DNA of 64,000 nucleotides from Vibrio fortis (GCF_000695685.1 NZ_JFFR01000031.1:32475-96474), one strand, 5' to 3'. Shown: positions 36,503-45,210, counted from the first letter of the stretch. Numbers and translations: made by a program. Notes: generated by a model not told the origin, from the letters alone.

Positions 36503-38479
36503 ATGAAAGTTGCAATGAAACCTTTATCGCTAGCGGTACTGACTGGACTAGGTTTTACTCTAGCTGGCTGTACAACCACCCCAGACACAGATGAAGTAAT
36601 CAAGCTGCGCGTCGTAGAAACGACTGACATTCATACTAACCTAATGGATTACGACTACTACAAAGACAAGCCATCGCAAAAGATCGGTTTGGCGCGTACT
36701 GCAACTCTTGTAAAAGAAGCTCAAAGCGAAGTAACAAACAGCATTCTTGTTGATAACGGTGACTTGCTGCAAGGTAGCCCTATGGGTGACTACATGGCAG
36801 ACAAAGGCATCGTTGCAGGTGAAGTACACCCAGCATACAAAGCAATGAACCAGCTAGATTACGATGCAGCAAACATCGGTAACCACGAATTCAACTACGG
36901 TCTTGAGTTCCTAGAAGAGTCAATCAACGACGCTGATTTCCCATACATCAGCGCTAACGTTTACGACGCGGAAACGAAAGAGCACTACTTCACGCCATAC
37001 ATTATCAAAACGCACAAATTTGCAGATACTGCAGGCGTAGAACATGAAGTAAAAGTGGGTTACATCGGTTTTGTTCCACCACAAATCATGACTTGGGATA
37101 AAAAGAACCTTGAAGGCAAAGTTATCGCTCGCGACATCCTAGAGACGGCGAATGAACTAGTTCCTCAAATGAAGGCTGAAGGCGCAGAAGTTATCGTTGC
37201 GATCCCTCACTCTGGCGTTTCTCAAGACCCATACAAAGCAGGCGAAGAGAACTCAACGCTTTACCTATCTGAAGTAGAAGGCATCGATGCGATTGCATTT
37301 GGTCACTCTCACGCAGTATTCCCAGGCAAAGGTTTTGACAACATCCAAGGCGTTGATAACCAAGCGGGCACAATGAACGGTGTTGCTGCGGTTATGCCAG
37401 GCCGTTGGGGTAGCCACGTAGGTATTATGGACCTTACGCTGGCACAGAAAGACGGCAAATGGGAAGTAGTAAAAGGTCAATCTGAAGCGCGTCCTATCTA
37501 CGACAAAGTAGAGAAGAAATCACTGGCTGCAGCTGATGAAGGCATCGTAACTGCACTAGAAAAAGATCACGCGGGTACTCGTGACTTTGTAAACCAACCA
37601 ATTGGCCAAGCTGATGACGTGATGTACAGCTTCCTATCACTGGTACAAGACGATCCTACGGTTCAAATCGTTAACCTTGCACAGAAAGATTACGTTGAGC
37701 GCTTTATTCAAGGCGACCCAGATCTAGACGGTACACCGGTACTTTCTGCAGCAGCACCATTTAAAGCGGGCGGTCGTAAGAATGACCCAGCAAACTTCAC
37801 TGAAGTAGAAGCTGGTCAACTGACTTTCCGTAACGCAGCAGATCTATACCTATACCCTAACACGCTTGTTGCGATGAAGGTAAAAGGTAAAGAAGTGAAA
37901 GAGTGGCTAGAGTGTTCTGCAGGTCAGTTCAACCAAATCGACGCTAACTCTACGGCTCCACAATCATTGATCGAGTGGGATAACTTCCGTACTTACAACT
38001 TTGATGTTATCGATGGTGTGAACTACCAAATCGATGTAACACAACCTGCGAAATACGACGCGAACTGTAAAGTGGTTAACCCAGAATCTGAGCGTATCGT
38101 AGGCCTGACTTACCAAGGTCAGCCAATCGATATGGAACAAGATTTCTTGATTGCAACCAACAACTACCGTGCATACAGCGCGAAGTTCCCGGGCACAGGT
38201 GTTGAGTACATCGCTTTTGATGCACCAGACGAAAACCGTACTGTTCTAGCAAACTACATCTCTCGCGTGAGCAAAGAGCAAGGTAAAGTCAGCCCAACAG
38301 CGGACAACAACTGGTCTTTCGCTCCTATCGAAACGAGCAAGAAGCTAGACATCCGTTTTGAAACATCGCCAAGTGAGAAAGCAGCACAGTTCATCAAAGA
38401 AAAGGGTCAATACCCAATGAAACGCGTTGCGACTGATGATGTTGGCTTCGGTGTTTACCAAATCGACCTAACTAAATAA
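36503..38479 (+). CDS. cpdB: 2',3'-cyclic-nucleotide 2'-phosphodiesterase / 3'-nucleotidase CpdB
   Basis: Exported bifunctional nucleotidase that converts 2',3'-cyclic nucleotides to nucleosides and phosphate. The 658 residues have an N-terminal metallophosphoesterase domain with VVETTDIHTN, DNGDLLQGSP, NIGNHEFNYG and FGHSHAVFPG, then a C-terminal 5'-nucleotidase domain. Unlike the E. coli enzyme, the signal ends in a lipobox (LAGC, Cys23), so it is probably a lipoprotein. GGAGCTCCATA precedes the ATG; an ATG four codons later is also possible. Confidence 0.92.
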   Translation: MKVAMKPLSLAVLTGLGFTLAGCTTTPDTDEVIKLRVVETTDIHTNLMDYDYYKDKPSQKIGLARTATLVKEAQSEVTNSILVDNGDLLQGSPMGDYMADKGIVAGEVHPAYKAMNQLDYDAANIGNHEFNYGLEFLEESINDADFPYISANVYDAETKEHYFTPYIIKTHKFADTAGVEHEVKVGYIGFVPPQIMTWDKKNLEGKVIARDILETANELVPQMKAEGAEVIVAIPHSGVSQDPYKAGEENSTLYLSEVEGIDAIAFGHSHAVFPGKGFDNIQGVDNQAGTMNGVAAVMPGRWGSHVGIMDLTLAQKDGKWEVVKGQSEARPIYDKVEKKSLAAADEGIVTALEKDHAGTRDFVNQPIGQADDVMYSFLSLVQDDPTVQIVNLAQKDYVERFIQGDPDLDGTPVLSAAAPFKAGGRKNDPANFTEVEAGQLTFRNAADLYLYPNTLVAMKVKGKEVKEWLECSAGQFNQIDANSTAPQSLIEWDNFRTYNFDVIDGVNYQIDVTQPAKYDANCKVVNPESERIVGLTYQGQPIDMEQDFLIATNNYRAYSAKFPGTGVEYIAFDAPDENRTVLANYISRVSKEQGKVSPTADNNWSFAPIETSKKLDIRFETSPSEKAAQFIKEKGQYPMKRVATDDVGFGVYQIDLTK

Positions 38480-38510
38480 GATTATTTCAATAATCTTTAG
38501 TTAATGTTTC

Positions 38511-38543
38511 AAAAGGCTGAATTTAACGATTCAGCCTTTTTTC
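38511..38543 (+). terminator. Terminator of cpdB
   Basis: AAAAGGCTGAAT / ATTCAGCCTTTT stem around TTAACG, followed by T residues. Confidence 0.92.
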
Positions 38544-38797
38544 ATATTGGTAAATCGCCCCTGTAAAAGTCTTTATTTTTCTGTACGTTAATCATCAATA
38601 GCGTTTAATTTAAAGCAAGTCTCTCAACCCATAAATTCACAATTCCCTACCCCATTTCAACGCCCTAGCGCGCACAGTAAGCACAAAAATCCCACAGCTC
38701 ACTGCAAGTTTTTATCCACTGCCCGTGTCTATTTCATTTACTACACTCAATGAGTGGTCGATAAGCCATTCATATATAGGATAGATAGGGACATTTG
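38544..38797 (+). promoter_or_regulatory. Upstream region of the DedA-OlsF-Crp cluster with a 13-bp palindrome
   Basis: The only palindrome I see is CACTCAATGAGTG at 38744-38756, 42 bases before the DedA gene start, a likely operator position. It does not match the Fnr, CRP or PhoB consensus. The rest of the region shows no gene. Confidence 0.4.
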
Positions 38798-39385
38798 ATG
38801 GGCACCGTCGAAAGTATTCAAACATGGTTAAATTCAGGAGAAGAGTCGCTGCTATGGCTAATGCTCGGCATTATTGCGCTCTCTTATCTGCTTGAAGATT
38901 TAGCGATTGTGTCTGCGGCAGGGTTAGCGACTCAAGGTCTCATCCCACCGCAATATGCTCTACTTGCCATTTTCATCGGTATCGCAACCGGTGACTTAGG
39001 GCTTTACTACCTCGGTAAGTCAGGGCGTTACTTTAGAGGTGTTCGTTACAAAGCGCTGACCAATCGATACTTTCGCACACTTAGGACCAAACTACGCCAC
39101 AACGCATTCAGTAGTCTTTTTATCATCCGCTTTGTTCCAGGGTTGCGCACGGTTGGTTTTACCTTGAGCGGTTTTTTCGTCATCCCTCTTCCTACTTTCT
39201 TATTCGCCGTGATTAGTGCGACTGCGCTCTGGACTGGCATTGTCTTCTCGACCATCTACTATTTAGGGACGTCAGCGTGGCTGCAAGCCTCTGAATATCA
39301 ATGGATCGTTATCCCGTGTGCTATCGCATTGTTGTTTATCAGCAATAGGTTAATGAATAAAACCTACTCTAGAGGATTATTATGA
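38798..39385 (+). CDS. DedA family membrane protein
   Basis: A 195-residue DedA/VTT-type integral membrane protein with about five membrane helices. It has the family motif FxxRFVPGLR (FIIRFVPGLRTVGFTLSGFF about residues 105-124) and an acidic pair LLEDL in the first re-entrant segment. DedA proteins act in membrane lipid scrambling and undecaprenyl-phosphate recycling, so a lipid role fits the downstream OlsF-like gene. Start ATG at 38798; the TTG one codon earlier is not needed. Overlaps the next gene by four bases. Confidence 0.85.
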   Translation: MGTVESIQTWLNSGEESLLWLMLGIIALSYLLEDLAIVSAAGLATQGLIPPQYALLAIFIGIATGDLGLYYLGKSGRYFRGVRYKALTNRYFRTLRTKLRHNAFSSLFIIRFVPGLRTVGFTLSGFFVIPLPTFLFAVISATALWTGIVFSTIYYLGTSAWLQASEYQWIVIPCAIALLFISNRLMNKTYSRGLL

Positions 39386-40515
39386 GTTCACCGCAAGATA
39401 TTCACGTCATTCCAGCACATCAAATCAATGCTGGTATGCCTTTACTCGAAAAAGATACCGTGCGTAGCGTGTCTCCCTATGAGTTTCTCCCTGCTTGGTT
39501 TTTCTACACGCCAGTGGTAGCACAGAGCTTGATGCAAGGCTTACGGCATTTTGACTGGGCGCTGCCGCTCATTGCTAATCCAAGCATTAAGCTTAGTGGC
39601 ATGGTGGGAGAGTCAAAACACGATATCTTGAGCCTTGCTGGATCATCCAGTCAGCGCTGGATCTCGCCTTTTATCACACTGACCAAAACCGATCTCAACA
39701 CCAAAGTGCAAGCCGAGGATGCTCGTCGTATTTTGCTCCAATCAAGCCTTGATTTCCCCGTCGTTGCTAAGCCAGATCTTGGCTGCCGAGGTGCTGGCGT
39801 GAAGCTGATCAACACCCAAGATCAACTCGAAGAATACATATCATCCTTTCCTCAGGGCGCTCGTTTTCTGCTGCAGGAAAAAGCGCCTTATCAAGCTGAA
39901 GCTGGGCTTTTTTACGTCCGTTATCCAAACCGTCGTCAAGGTGAGATCATCTCAATCACTCTCAAGTACGCACCTATGGTGACAGGCGATGGCACCTCTA
40001 CACTCAAGCAGTTAATTGAAAACGATCCAAGAGCCGGACAACTTAGTCACCTATATCTGCCAAGGCATCAAGATAAGTTGGAGCATGTGCTTGCAGAGGG
40101 CGAAGAGTTTCAGCTGGCGTTCGCAGGCAGTCATAGCCGTGGGTCTATCTTCCGAGATGGCAATCAATACATCACCAAAGCGCTAACTGAGCGTCTCGAT
40201 GAGATATTTAACGACTTCGATGGATTCCACTACGGACGATTGGACGTCAAATTCAGAGACATACATAGCTTAATGAAGGGCGAAGATTTTACGATTCTTG
40301 AGGTCAACGGCGCGAGCAGTGAAGCAGCACATATCTGGGACCGAAACACCCCACTGAGAGAGATATTTTCTACGCTACTTCAACAATATCGTATTCTTTT
40401 TGATATCGGTGCTCAGCAGAAACAGCGAGGCCACAAGCCGCCTTCATTTAAAAGTTTATTTGCGGCGTGGCAAGAAGAGCGACGCTTAGTTCAACAATAT
40501 CCGACCACCGATTAA
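39382..40515 (+). CDS. ATP-grasp ligase
   Basis: A 377-residue soluble protein with an ATP-grasp fold: FPVVAKPDLGCRGAGVKLI (about 125-143, glycine-rich loop), ALLEKAPYQ-like central strand, MVTGDGTSTLKQLIENDPR (about 195-213, similar to cyanophycin synthetase and related amide ligases) and the metal-binding ILEVNGASSE at the end. It should form a carboxylate-amine bond; substrates are unknown. The start overlaps the DedA gene stop (ATGA), pointing to a shared pathway. Confidence 0.78.
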   Translation: MSSPQDIHVIPAHQINAGMPLLEKDTVRSVSPYEFLPAWFFYTPVVAQSLMQGLRHFDWALPLIANPSIKLSGMVGESKHDILSLAGSSSQRWISPFITLTKTDLNTKVQAEDARRILLQSSLDFPVVAKPDLGCRGAGVKLINTQDQLEEYISSFPQGARFLLQEKAPYQAEAGLFYVRYPNRRQGEIISITLKYAPMVTGDGTSTLKQLIENDPRAGQLSHLYLPRHQDKLEHVLAEGEEFQLAFAGSHSRGSIFRDGNQYITKALTERLDEIFNDFDGFHYGRLDVKFRDIHSLMKGEDFTILEVNGASSEAAHIWDRNTPLREIFSTLLQQYRILFDIGAQQKQRGHKPPSFKSLFAAWQEERRLVQQYPTTD

Positions 40516-40534
40516 CTCTATACGAGGATCATGA

Positions 40535-41077
40535 ATGAACCCGATAGCCCAACCTAGCGCCTTCACTTCTGTGTCTCCTAGTATTCAAGGAGCCGTTGAA
40601 ATATTGAATCAAGGTCGAGACTTTTTGCTAACCATTTCCGATAGTGACTACCTGACGCGTGCCAAGCCGCACGTCTCTAGCTCGATTGGTGAGCACACTC
40701 GTCACACACTCGATCTTTTTCATGCTCTGATTTTAAAAGAGAAAGCGATCATTGATTACAACACCCGTCGTCGTGGTCACCCTGTCGAGTTCGACCGTTC
40801 GATTGCCTTAAAAGAGATCCAGTATGTGATCAACTGGCTCGAGCGATTAGACCATGATGATCTTGAAGCGCCAATTACGATCCAAACCGAGGTCTCAATG
40901 GATGCCCAGGTGTTCGCAAACCTACCGTCAACACTCGAGCGAGAGATCACTTTCGCTGCGCTGCACGCCAACCATCACTACGCCATGATCAAGGTGATCA
41001 CCACCTTCCTCGATGTTGAGACCTGCAACACCTTTGGCTATGCGCCAACCACGAGCAGCTACCTGAGGGAGCAATAA
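40535..41077 (+). CDS. DinB-like four-helix protein
   Basis: A 180-residue soluble protein with DinB-superfamily metal ligands: His54 and His57 in SIGEHTRHTLDLFHALI, and His144, His147 and His148 in ALHANHHYAMIK. Related proteins include thiol-dependent S-transferases and isomerases, but the substrate cannot be told. It follows the ATP-grasp gene by 19 bases and precedes the NRDE gene by two. Confidence 0.75.
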   Translation: MNPIAQPSAFTSVSPSIQGAVEILNQGRDFLLTISDSDYLTRAKPHVSSSIGEHTRHTLDLFHALILKEKAIIDYNTRRRGHPVEFDRSIALKEIQYVINWLERLDHDDLEAPITIQTEVSMDAQVFANLPSTLEREITFAALHANHHYAMIKVITTFLDVETCNTFGYAPTTSSYLREQ

Positions 41078-41079
41078 TC

Positions 41080-41829
41080 ATGTGTTCAGTATCTTGGCTG
41101 CTTGAAGAAAATGGCTATCAGGTCTTTTTTAATCGTGATGAACAGAAAACACGAGCGTTAGCGATGCCACCTAAACAGTATCAAGTGAATGGTGTCGATA
41201 TCATCATGCCGCTCGATCCTACTGGTGGGGGAAGCTGGATCAGCATCAACGAGTTCGGTCTTTCACTGTGCCTACTTAATAACTACCAAGGCATTGTGCC
41301 AGATGGTCCATTGATTAGCCGTGGCTTACTGCTCAAGAACATGTCATCAAGCCGCAATATCGCACAGCTCACCGAGGCATTTCATCGTTTAGAGCTAAGC
41401 TCTTTTGCACCCTTTACTCTATTGGCTTTCGCTCCCAATTTGACGCAGCACAACGGCGTGGTCGTCGCTTATAAGTGGGATGGAGTTCAGCAAAGTATTG
41501 TTGAGACCGATTCACCACTATTCTCATCGGGCGTCGACTTGGCGAGAGTACAAGCCTACCGACAAGCAAAATACGACCAACTTATCTCTACGGGTAAAAA
41601 CCAGCAAAACTTGCTGATGTTCCACTCTCATCATCACAGTGAACAACCCCATTTAGGTACCTGTATGCATCGCTCAGATGCCCACACAGTCAGCTTCAGC
41701 CACTTACGTAATCGACATGGCCAAGCCTCAATGTTCTATGCACCGGGCGCTCCCTGTGAACCGATAAAACCAGAACAGATAAATCAGCAGCGCTTTACCT
41801 TCGATTTTGCCCCAGCAATCAACTTATAG
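41080..41829 (+). CDS. NRDE/TANGO2-like protein
   Basis: A 249-residue protein of the NRDE family, named after the motif NRDE seen here at residues 18-21 (FFNRDEQKTR). It starts MCSVSW, with Cys2 typical of an Ntn-hydrolase-like nucleophile exposed after Met removal. TANGO2 relatives have been linked to heme trafficking and lipid homeostasis. The role here is not known; the position in a lipid cluster is notable. Confidence 0.82.
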   Translation: MCSVSWLLEENGYQVFFNRDEQKTRALAMPPKQYQVNGVDIIMPLDPTGGGSWISINEFGLSLCLLNNYQGIVPDGPLISRGLLLKNMSSSRNIAQLTEAFHRLELSSFAPFTLLAFAPNLTQHNGVVVAYKWDGVQQSIVETDSPLFSSGVDLARVQAYRQAKYDQLISTGKNQQNLLMFHSHHHSEQPHLGTCMHRSDAHTVSFSHLRNRHGQASMFYAPGAPCEPIKPEQINQQRFTFDFAPAINL

Positions 41830-41841
41830 ATGGAGTCTATT

Positions 41842-42279
41842 ATGAGAAAACTACTCACGATGATCATGCTACTTGTTAGCCCTTATGTACTGGCCGCCGA
41901 TGAAATCTATACCGGCTTTTTCAGTAATAAAGCACTCGATGGCTACGATACGGTCGCTTATTTCACTTCCGGTAAGCCTGTCGAAGGGAGCAAGAAATTC
42001 AGCACTGAATACAAAGGCGCAGATTGGTACTTCTCTTCTGAAAAGAATCTGACTTTATTTGTTAATAATCCTGAAAAGTATGCACCTCAGTATGGTGGTT
42101 ATTGCGCATGGGCGGTTTCTGCCAAAAACGACTTTGCACCTGGCGACCCACAATATTGGACCATAGTTGATGACAAACTTTACCTTAACTACGACCAAGA
42201 GATTCAAGAGACTTGGGAACAAGACCGTGCACAACACATTCAACAAGCCGATAAAACTTGGCCGCAGCTGATCAAGTAA
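41842..42279 (+). CDS. YHS domain protein
   Basis: A 145-residue exported protein: signal peptide about 1-18 (ending VLA), then a YHS-type domain with GYDTVAYFTSGKPVEGSKKF, WYFSSEKNLTLFVNNPEKYAPQYGGYCAWAV. The domain often binds metal. An in-frame ATG at 41830 touches the upstream stop, but TGGAG lies between the two, so I use 41842. Confidence 0.82.
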   Translation: MRKLLTMIMLLVSPYVLAADEIYTGFFSNKALDGYDTVAYFTSGKPVEGSKKFSTEYKGADWYFSSEKNLTLFVNNPEKYAPQYGGYCAWAVSAKNDFAPGDPQYWTIVDDKLYLNYDQEIQETWEQDRAQHIQQADKTWPQLIK

Positions 42280-42289
42280 GGGGATAACC

Positions 42290-42733
42290 ATGACATTCAG
42301 CCCTGCTAAACACCTTCCTGCTGCATTTATCGCTTTCGTCTTCGTGCAGTCGTTATTTTTCAAGTTTACTGGCTCTTACGAGACAGACCACATCTTCGGC
42401 ACGTTAGCGACATGGTCTGGCTTAAGTTGGTTTGGGATCTATGGCGGCTACATCATCGGTATCACTGAATTGATTGCCGCAATTTTGCTGTTTACACGTT
42501 GGCACGGACTTGGCGCGATTATGAGTGTCGGCATCATGAGTGGTGCGATTTTCTTCCACCTATTTACCCCGTTAGGTATTCCAATGCCTGAATTTAATGC
42601 TGCGGGAGAAATTGTAGGAGATGACGGCGGATTGCTGTTTGGTATGGCATGCCTAGTCTGGCTATGCGGTGCGTTTTTGAGTGTGAAAGATTTCAAGAAT
42701 CAAGATGGTTTCTTATACAACTTTAGTCAATAA
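42290..42733 (+). CDS. DoxX-like membrane protein
   Basis: A 147-residue integral membrane protein with four hydrophobic helices and a short soluble loop (about 102-115). The pattern, with FFKFTGS near the start, GYIIGITELIAAILL and GLGAIMSVGIMSGAIFFHLFTPLGIP, resembles DoxX-type proteins. No precise function. It follows the YHS gene by 10 bases and precedes the OlsF-like gene by 12. Confidence 0.7.
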   Translation: MTFSPAKHLPAAFIAFVFVQSLFFKFTGSYETDHIFGTLATWSGLSWFGIYGGYIIGITELIAAILLFTRWHGLGAIMSVGIMSGAIFFHLFTPLGIPMPEFNAAGEIVGDDGGLLFGMACLVWLCGAFLSVKDFKNQDGFLYNFSQ

Positions 42734-42745
42734 GGTAGCTACATT

Positions 42746-44509
42746 ATGATTGATAGTCCTTTTCGTTTACCACGTTACACGCCTTTTGGTTTGGGTGAGT
42801 CTGTTGTCGAGTGGGCAACTGGGCTATCTAAGCTAGACCGACTCTATCAAGAAAGACAAAACGAGTTATCTAGCTTCGAATTCATGAATTACACCCTTTC
42901 GGCGCTCAACATCGACTACTCCATTGCATCGGGAAGCACGGGAAACATTCCAGAAGAAGGCCCGGTCGTGATTGTCGCGAACCACCCACTTGGTGCGATT
43001 GAAGGGGTGATCCTTGCTGATCTCGTAGGATCGGTAAGGAAGGATGTAAAAGTGCTGGCTAACGAGCTGCTTAAGCGATTGCCTGAATTAGATGATCTTT
43101 TCATCGGCGTCGATGTCTTCAATGGTAAAGAGTCAAAGCGTACTAATGCCAAAGCGATTCGAGATGCCAATCGTCATCTAGCTGATGGTGGATTACTGAT
43201 TGTGTTCCCTGCAGGCGAAGTGTCCAGTTATCGCAAAGGAGCAAAGACACTCACCGACATCGAATGGAGCAAGTCGGTGGCTAAGTTTGTTAAGCGCCAT
43301 CAAGCGACAACCGTACCTATCTTCATCAATGGTAAAAACAGTGAGCTTTTCTACCAAGCCGGTCGTGTGCATCCGCTATTGAGAACTGCTCTACTCGGCC
43401 GTGAACTTCTCAATAAACAAGCGACAACTATCTCGATCTCAATTGGCGTTTCGATCCCTTATTCAGAAATAAAATCGTTTGAACAAGAGATGGATATCGT
43501 CAACTACCTGAGGCTCAACACCTACCTAATGAGTCAACAAGAGAGGGCAGAGAATACAACCCAAGCACCTTCTTTTGACACTCAGGTGATAGCGCCGATG
43601 CCATCAGAAGTGTTAGCAATAGAGGTCGGCTCACTCCCTGCTGAGATGAAACTTCTTGAGCAAGGAGAGTTTGAGGTCTACTGTACACCAAGCCAAGCGA
43701 TTCCTAACCTGATGCGTGAAATTGGCCGAGTCAGAGAAGAGAGCTTCCGCGAAGTGGGTGAAGGCAGCGGGCTTGCCTGTGATTTGGATGAGTATGACCT
43801 TTACTACCATCAACTGTTTGTATGGAACAAAGCGAAGTCGGAACTTGTTGGTGCCTATCGCTTGGGCATGGTCGATAAACTGATCGCAGAGCACGGGCTT
43901 GATAAGCTCTACTCCCGCAGTTTGTTCAACTACAACCAAGAGTTCATCGATACTCTAGAAAACAGCGTTGAACTTGGGCGTTCAGTGGTGAGTAAGCCAT
44001 ATCAGAAGAGCCTAAACTCACTGTTGCTGCTATGGAAAGGAATCGCAACCTTTGTATCTCGCAATCCACAATATACGCATCTCTTTGGTCCTGTCAGCAT
44101 TAGTAATGATTACAGTCATAACGCACGACTGCTGATCGCGACGACCTTGTCGATTCACCATTACGATGAAGAGAAGGCTAACCTAGTTTCACCATCATCA
44201 CCTCTGAACAGCAGCAATCATGTGTTCTGGCAAAACCATCTGCTCTCTTCTCTAGCGAGTGTACCGCTACTCTCTAAAGTACTGGCGCGTATGGAACAAG
44301 GAAAAGGCCTGCCTGTATTGCTTCGCCAATACCTCGGGATGAACGGTAAACTGGTGTGCTTTAACGTTGACCCATCCTTTAATGACGCTTTGGATGGTTT
44401 GATTGTCGTTAACCTTAAGAAGGTACCAGTGAAGACTCTGGGTAAATACATGGGCAGAGAACAGGCTCAAGATTACTTGGATCGTCATAATCACTCACAA
44501 ACCCAATAG
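42746..44509 (+). CDS. Bifunctional acyltransferase, OlsF-like ornithine lipid synthase
   Basis: A 587-residue fusion. The N-terminal half (to about 280) is a lysophospholipid-type acyltransferase, with NHPLGAIEGV (His80) and VFPAGEVSSY. The C-terminal half (about 300-560) resembles the N-acyltransferase OlsB, with VELGRSVVSKPYQKS. This is the layout of OlsF, which makes ornithine lipids in one protein; a Vibrio cholerae relative was annotated as putative hemolysin. The product here is inferred, not shown. Confidence 0.75.
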   Translation: MIDSPFRLPRYTPFGLGESVVEWATGLSKLDRLYQERQNELSSFEFMNYTLSALNIDYSIASGSTGNIPEEGPVVIVANHPLGAIEGVILADLVGSVRKDVKVLANELLKRLPELDDLFIGVDVFNGKESKRTNAKAIRDANRHLADGGLLIVFPAGEVSSYRKGAKTLTDIEWSKSVAKFVKRHQATTVPIFINGKNSELFYQAGRVHPLLRTALLGRELLNKQATTISISIGVSIPYSEIKSFEQEMDIVNYLRLNTYLMSQQERAENTTQAPSFDTQVIAPMPSEVLAIEVGSLPAEMKLLEQGEFEVYCTPSQAIPNLMREIGRVREESFREVGEGSGLACDLDEYDLYYHQLFVWNKAKSELVGAYRLGMVDKLIAEHGLDKLYSRSLFNYNQEFIDTLENSVELGRSVVSKPYQKSLNSLLLLWKGIATFVSRNPQYTHLFGPVSISNDYSHNARLLIATTLSIHHYDEEKANLVSPSSPLNSSNHVFWQNHLLSSLASVPLLSKVLARMEQGKGLPVLLRQYLGMNGKLVCFNVDPSFNDALDGLIVVNLKKVPVKTLGKYMGREQAQDYLDRHNHSQTQ

Positions 44510-44530
44510 CTCGACCTAAGCTAGCGCTAT

Positions 44531-44579
44531 ACCTAGGCCATAGAAAGTGCGATTATCTTCGCATCGAAATGGCTTAGGT
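44531..44579 (+). promoter_or_regulatory. Two-tier hairpin covering the Crp/Fnr gene ribosome-binding site
   Basis: ACCTAGGCCAT (44531-44541) pairs with ATGGCTTAGGT (44569-44579) with one G-U pair, and an inner TGCGA/TCGCA stem (44548-44552/44559-44563) closes a TTATCT loop. The outer right arm contains the TAGGT ribosome-binding site. This could lower translation of the regulator; it is not followed by a T-run. Confidence 0.65.
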
Positions 44580-44586
44580 AGTGACC

Positions 44587-45153
44587 ATGCACCACGCACT
44601 GACAGAACAATTAGAAAGCTTTGGCTTTACCCCATCCCAGATAGAATCTCTTCTTGAGATTGCAAAACCACTCGAGTTACCAACACGACACATTCTCACG
44701 AATCAAGGAGAGATGCCTGATTCGTTTTACTTCATCGTTGAAGGGTTATGCCATGCGTGCTACCTAACTGAAGAAGGGAAGCAGTTCAGCAAAGAGTTCT
44801 ACTGGGAACATGACTGGGTGATTGGCTTTGAGAGCTTGATAAAGCAGCAACCTTCCCCATACCTACTGGAGACGTTGACTCCTATCTCATTGTTTGAACT
44901 GCCAATGCTAGCCCTAACAGAGTGGCGCGAGACAAATAATCCTCTGTACCTCAAGTTGCTCGAAACTCAACTGATGCACAAAGAGAACAAAGAGCGTTTC
45001 ATGCTGCTCTACACGCCAGAGCAGCGCTACCAACTGTTCTGTGAACATTACCCTGATTTGCTGCAGCGCTTGAACGATAATCAAATCGCGGCCTATCTTG
45101 GTATTACAGCGATCAGCCTAAGTAGAATCAAAAGCAGAATTAACAATGGTTAA
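44587..45153 (+). CDS. Crp/Fnr family transcriptional regulator
   Basis: A 188-residue protein with an N-terminal cyclic-nucleotide-like sensor domain (about 10-115, with GEMPDSFYFIVEGLCHACYL) and a short C-terminal helix-turn-helix (NDNQIAAYLGITAISLSRIKSRI). It lacks the four Fnr cysteines, so no iron-sulfur cluster. The C-terminal half is short compared with CRP. The ATG at 44587 has TAGGT eight bases ahead; a GTG two codons earlier is too close. Likely local regulator of the upstream cluster. Confidence 0.78.
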   Translation: MHHALTEQLESFGFTPSQIESLLEIAKPLELPTRHILTNQGEMPDSFYFIVEGLCHACYLTEEGKQFSKEFYWEHDWVIGFESLIKQQPSPYLLETLTPISLFELPMLALTEWRETNNPLYLKLLETQLMHKENKERFMLLYTPEQRYQLFCEHYPDLLQRLNDNQIAAYLGITAISLSRIKSRINNG

Positions 45154-45210
45154 TGCACAGCATCATTGTCCTTGTTAGATTAGCGCCAAGTACAGTTATA
45201 GGAAGTTATT

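Noticed and set aside
36319..36594. 91-codon frame upstream of and overlapping the cpdB start
   Set aside because: No ribosome-binding site, cysteine-rich random product and out of frame overlap with a conserved gene.
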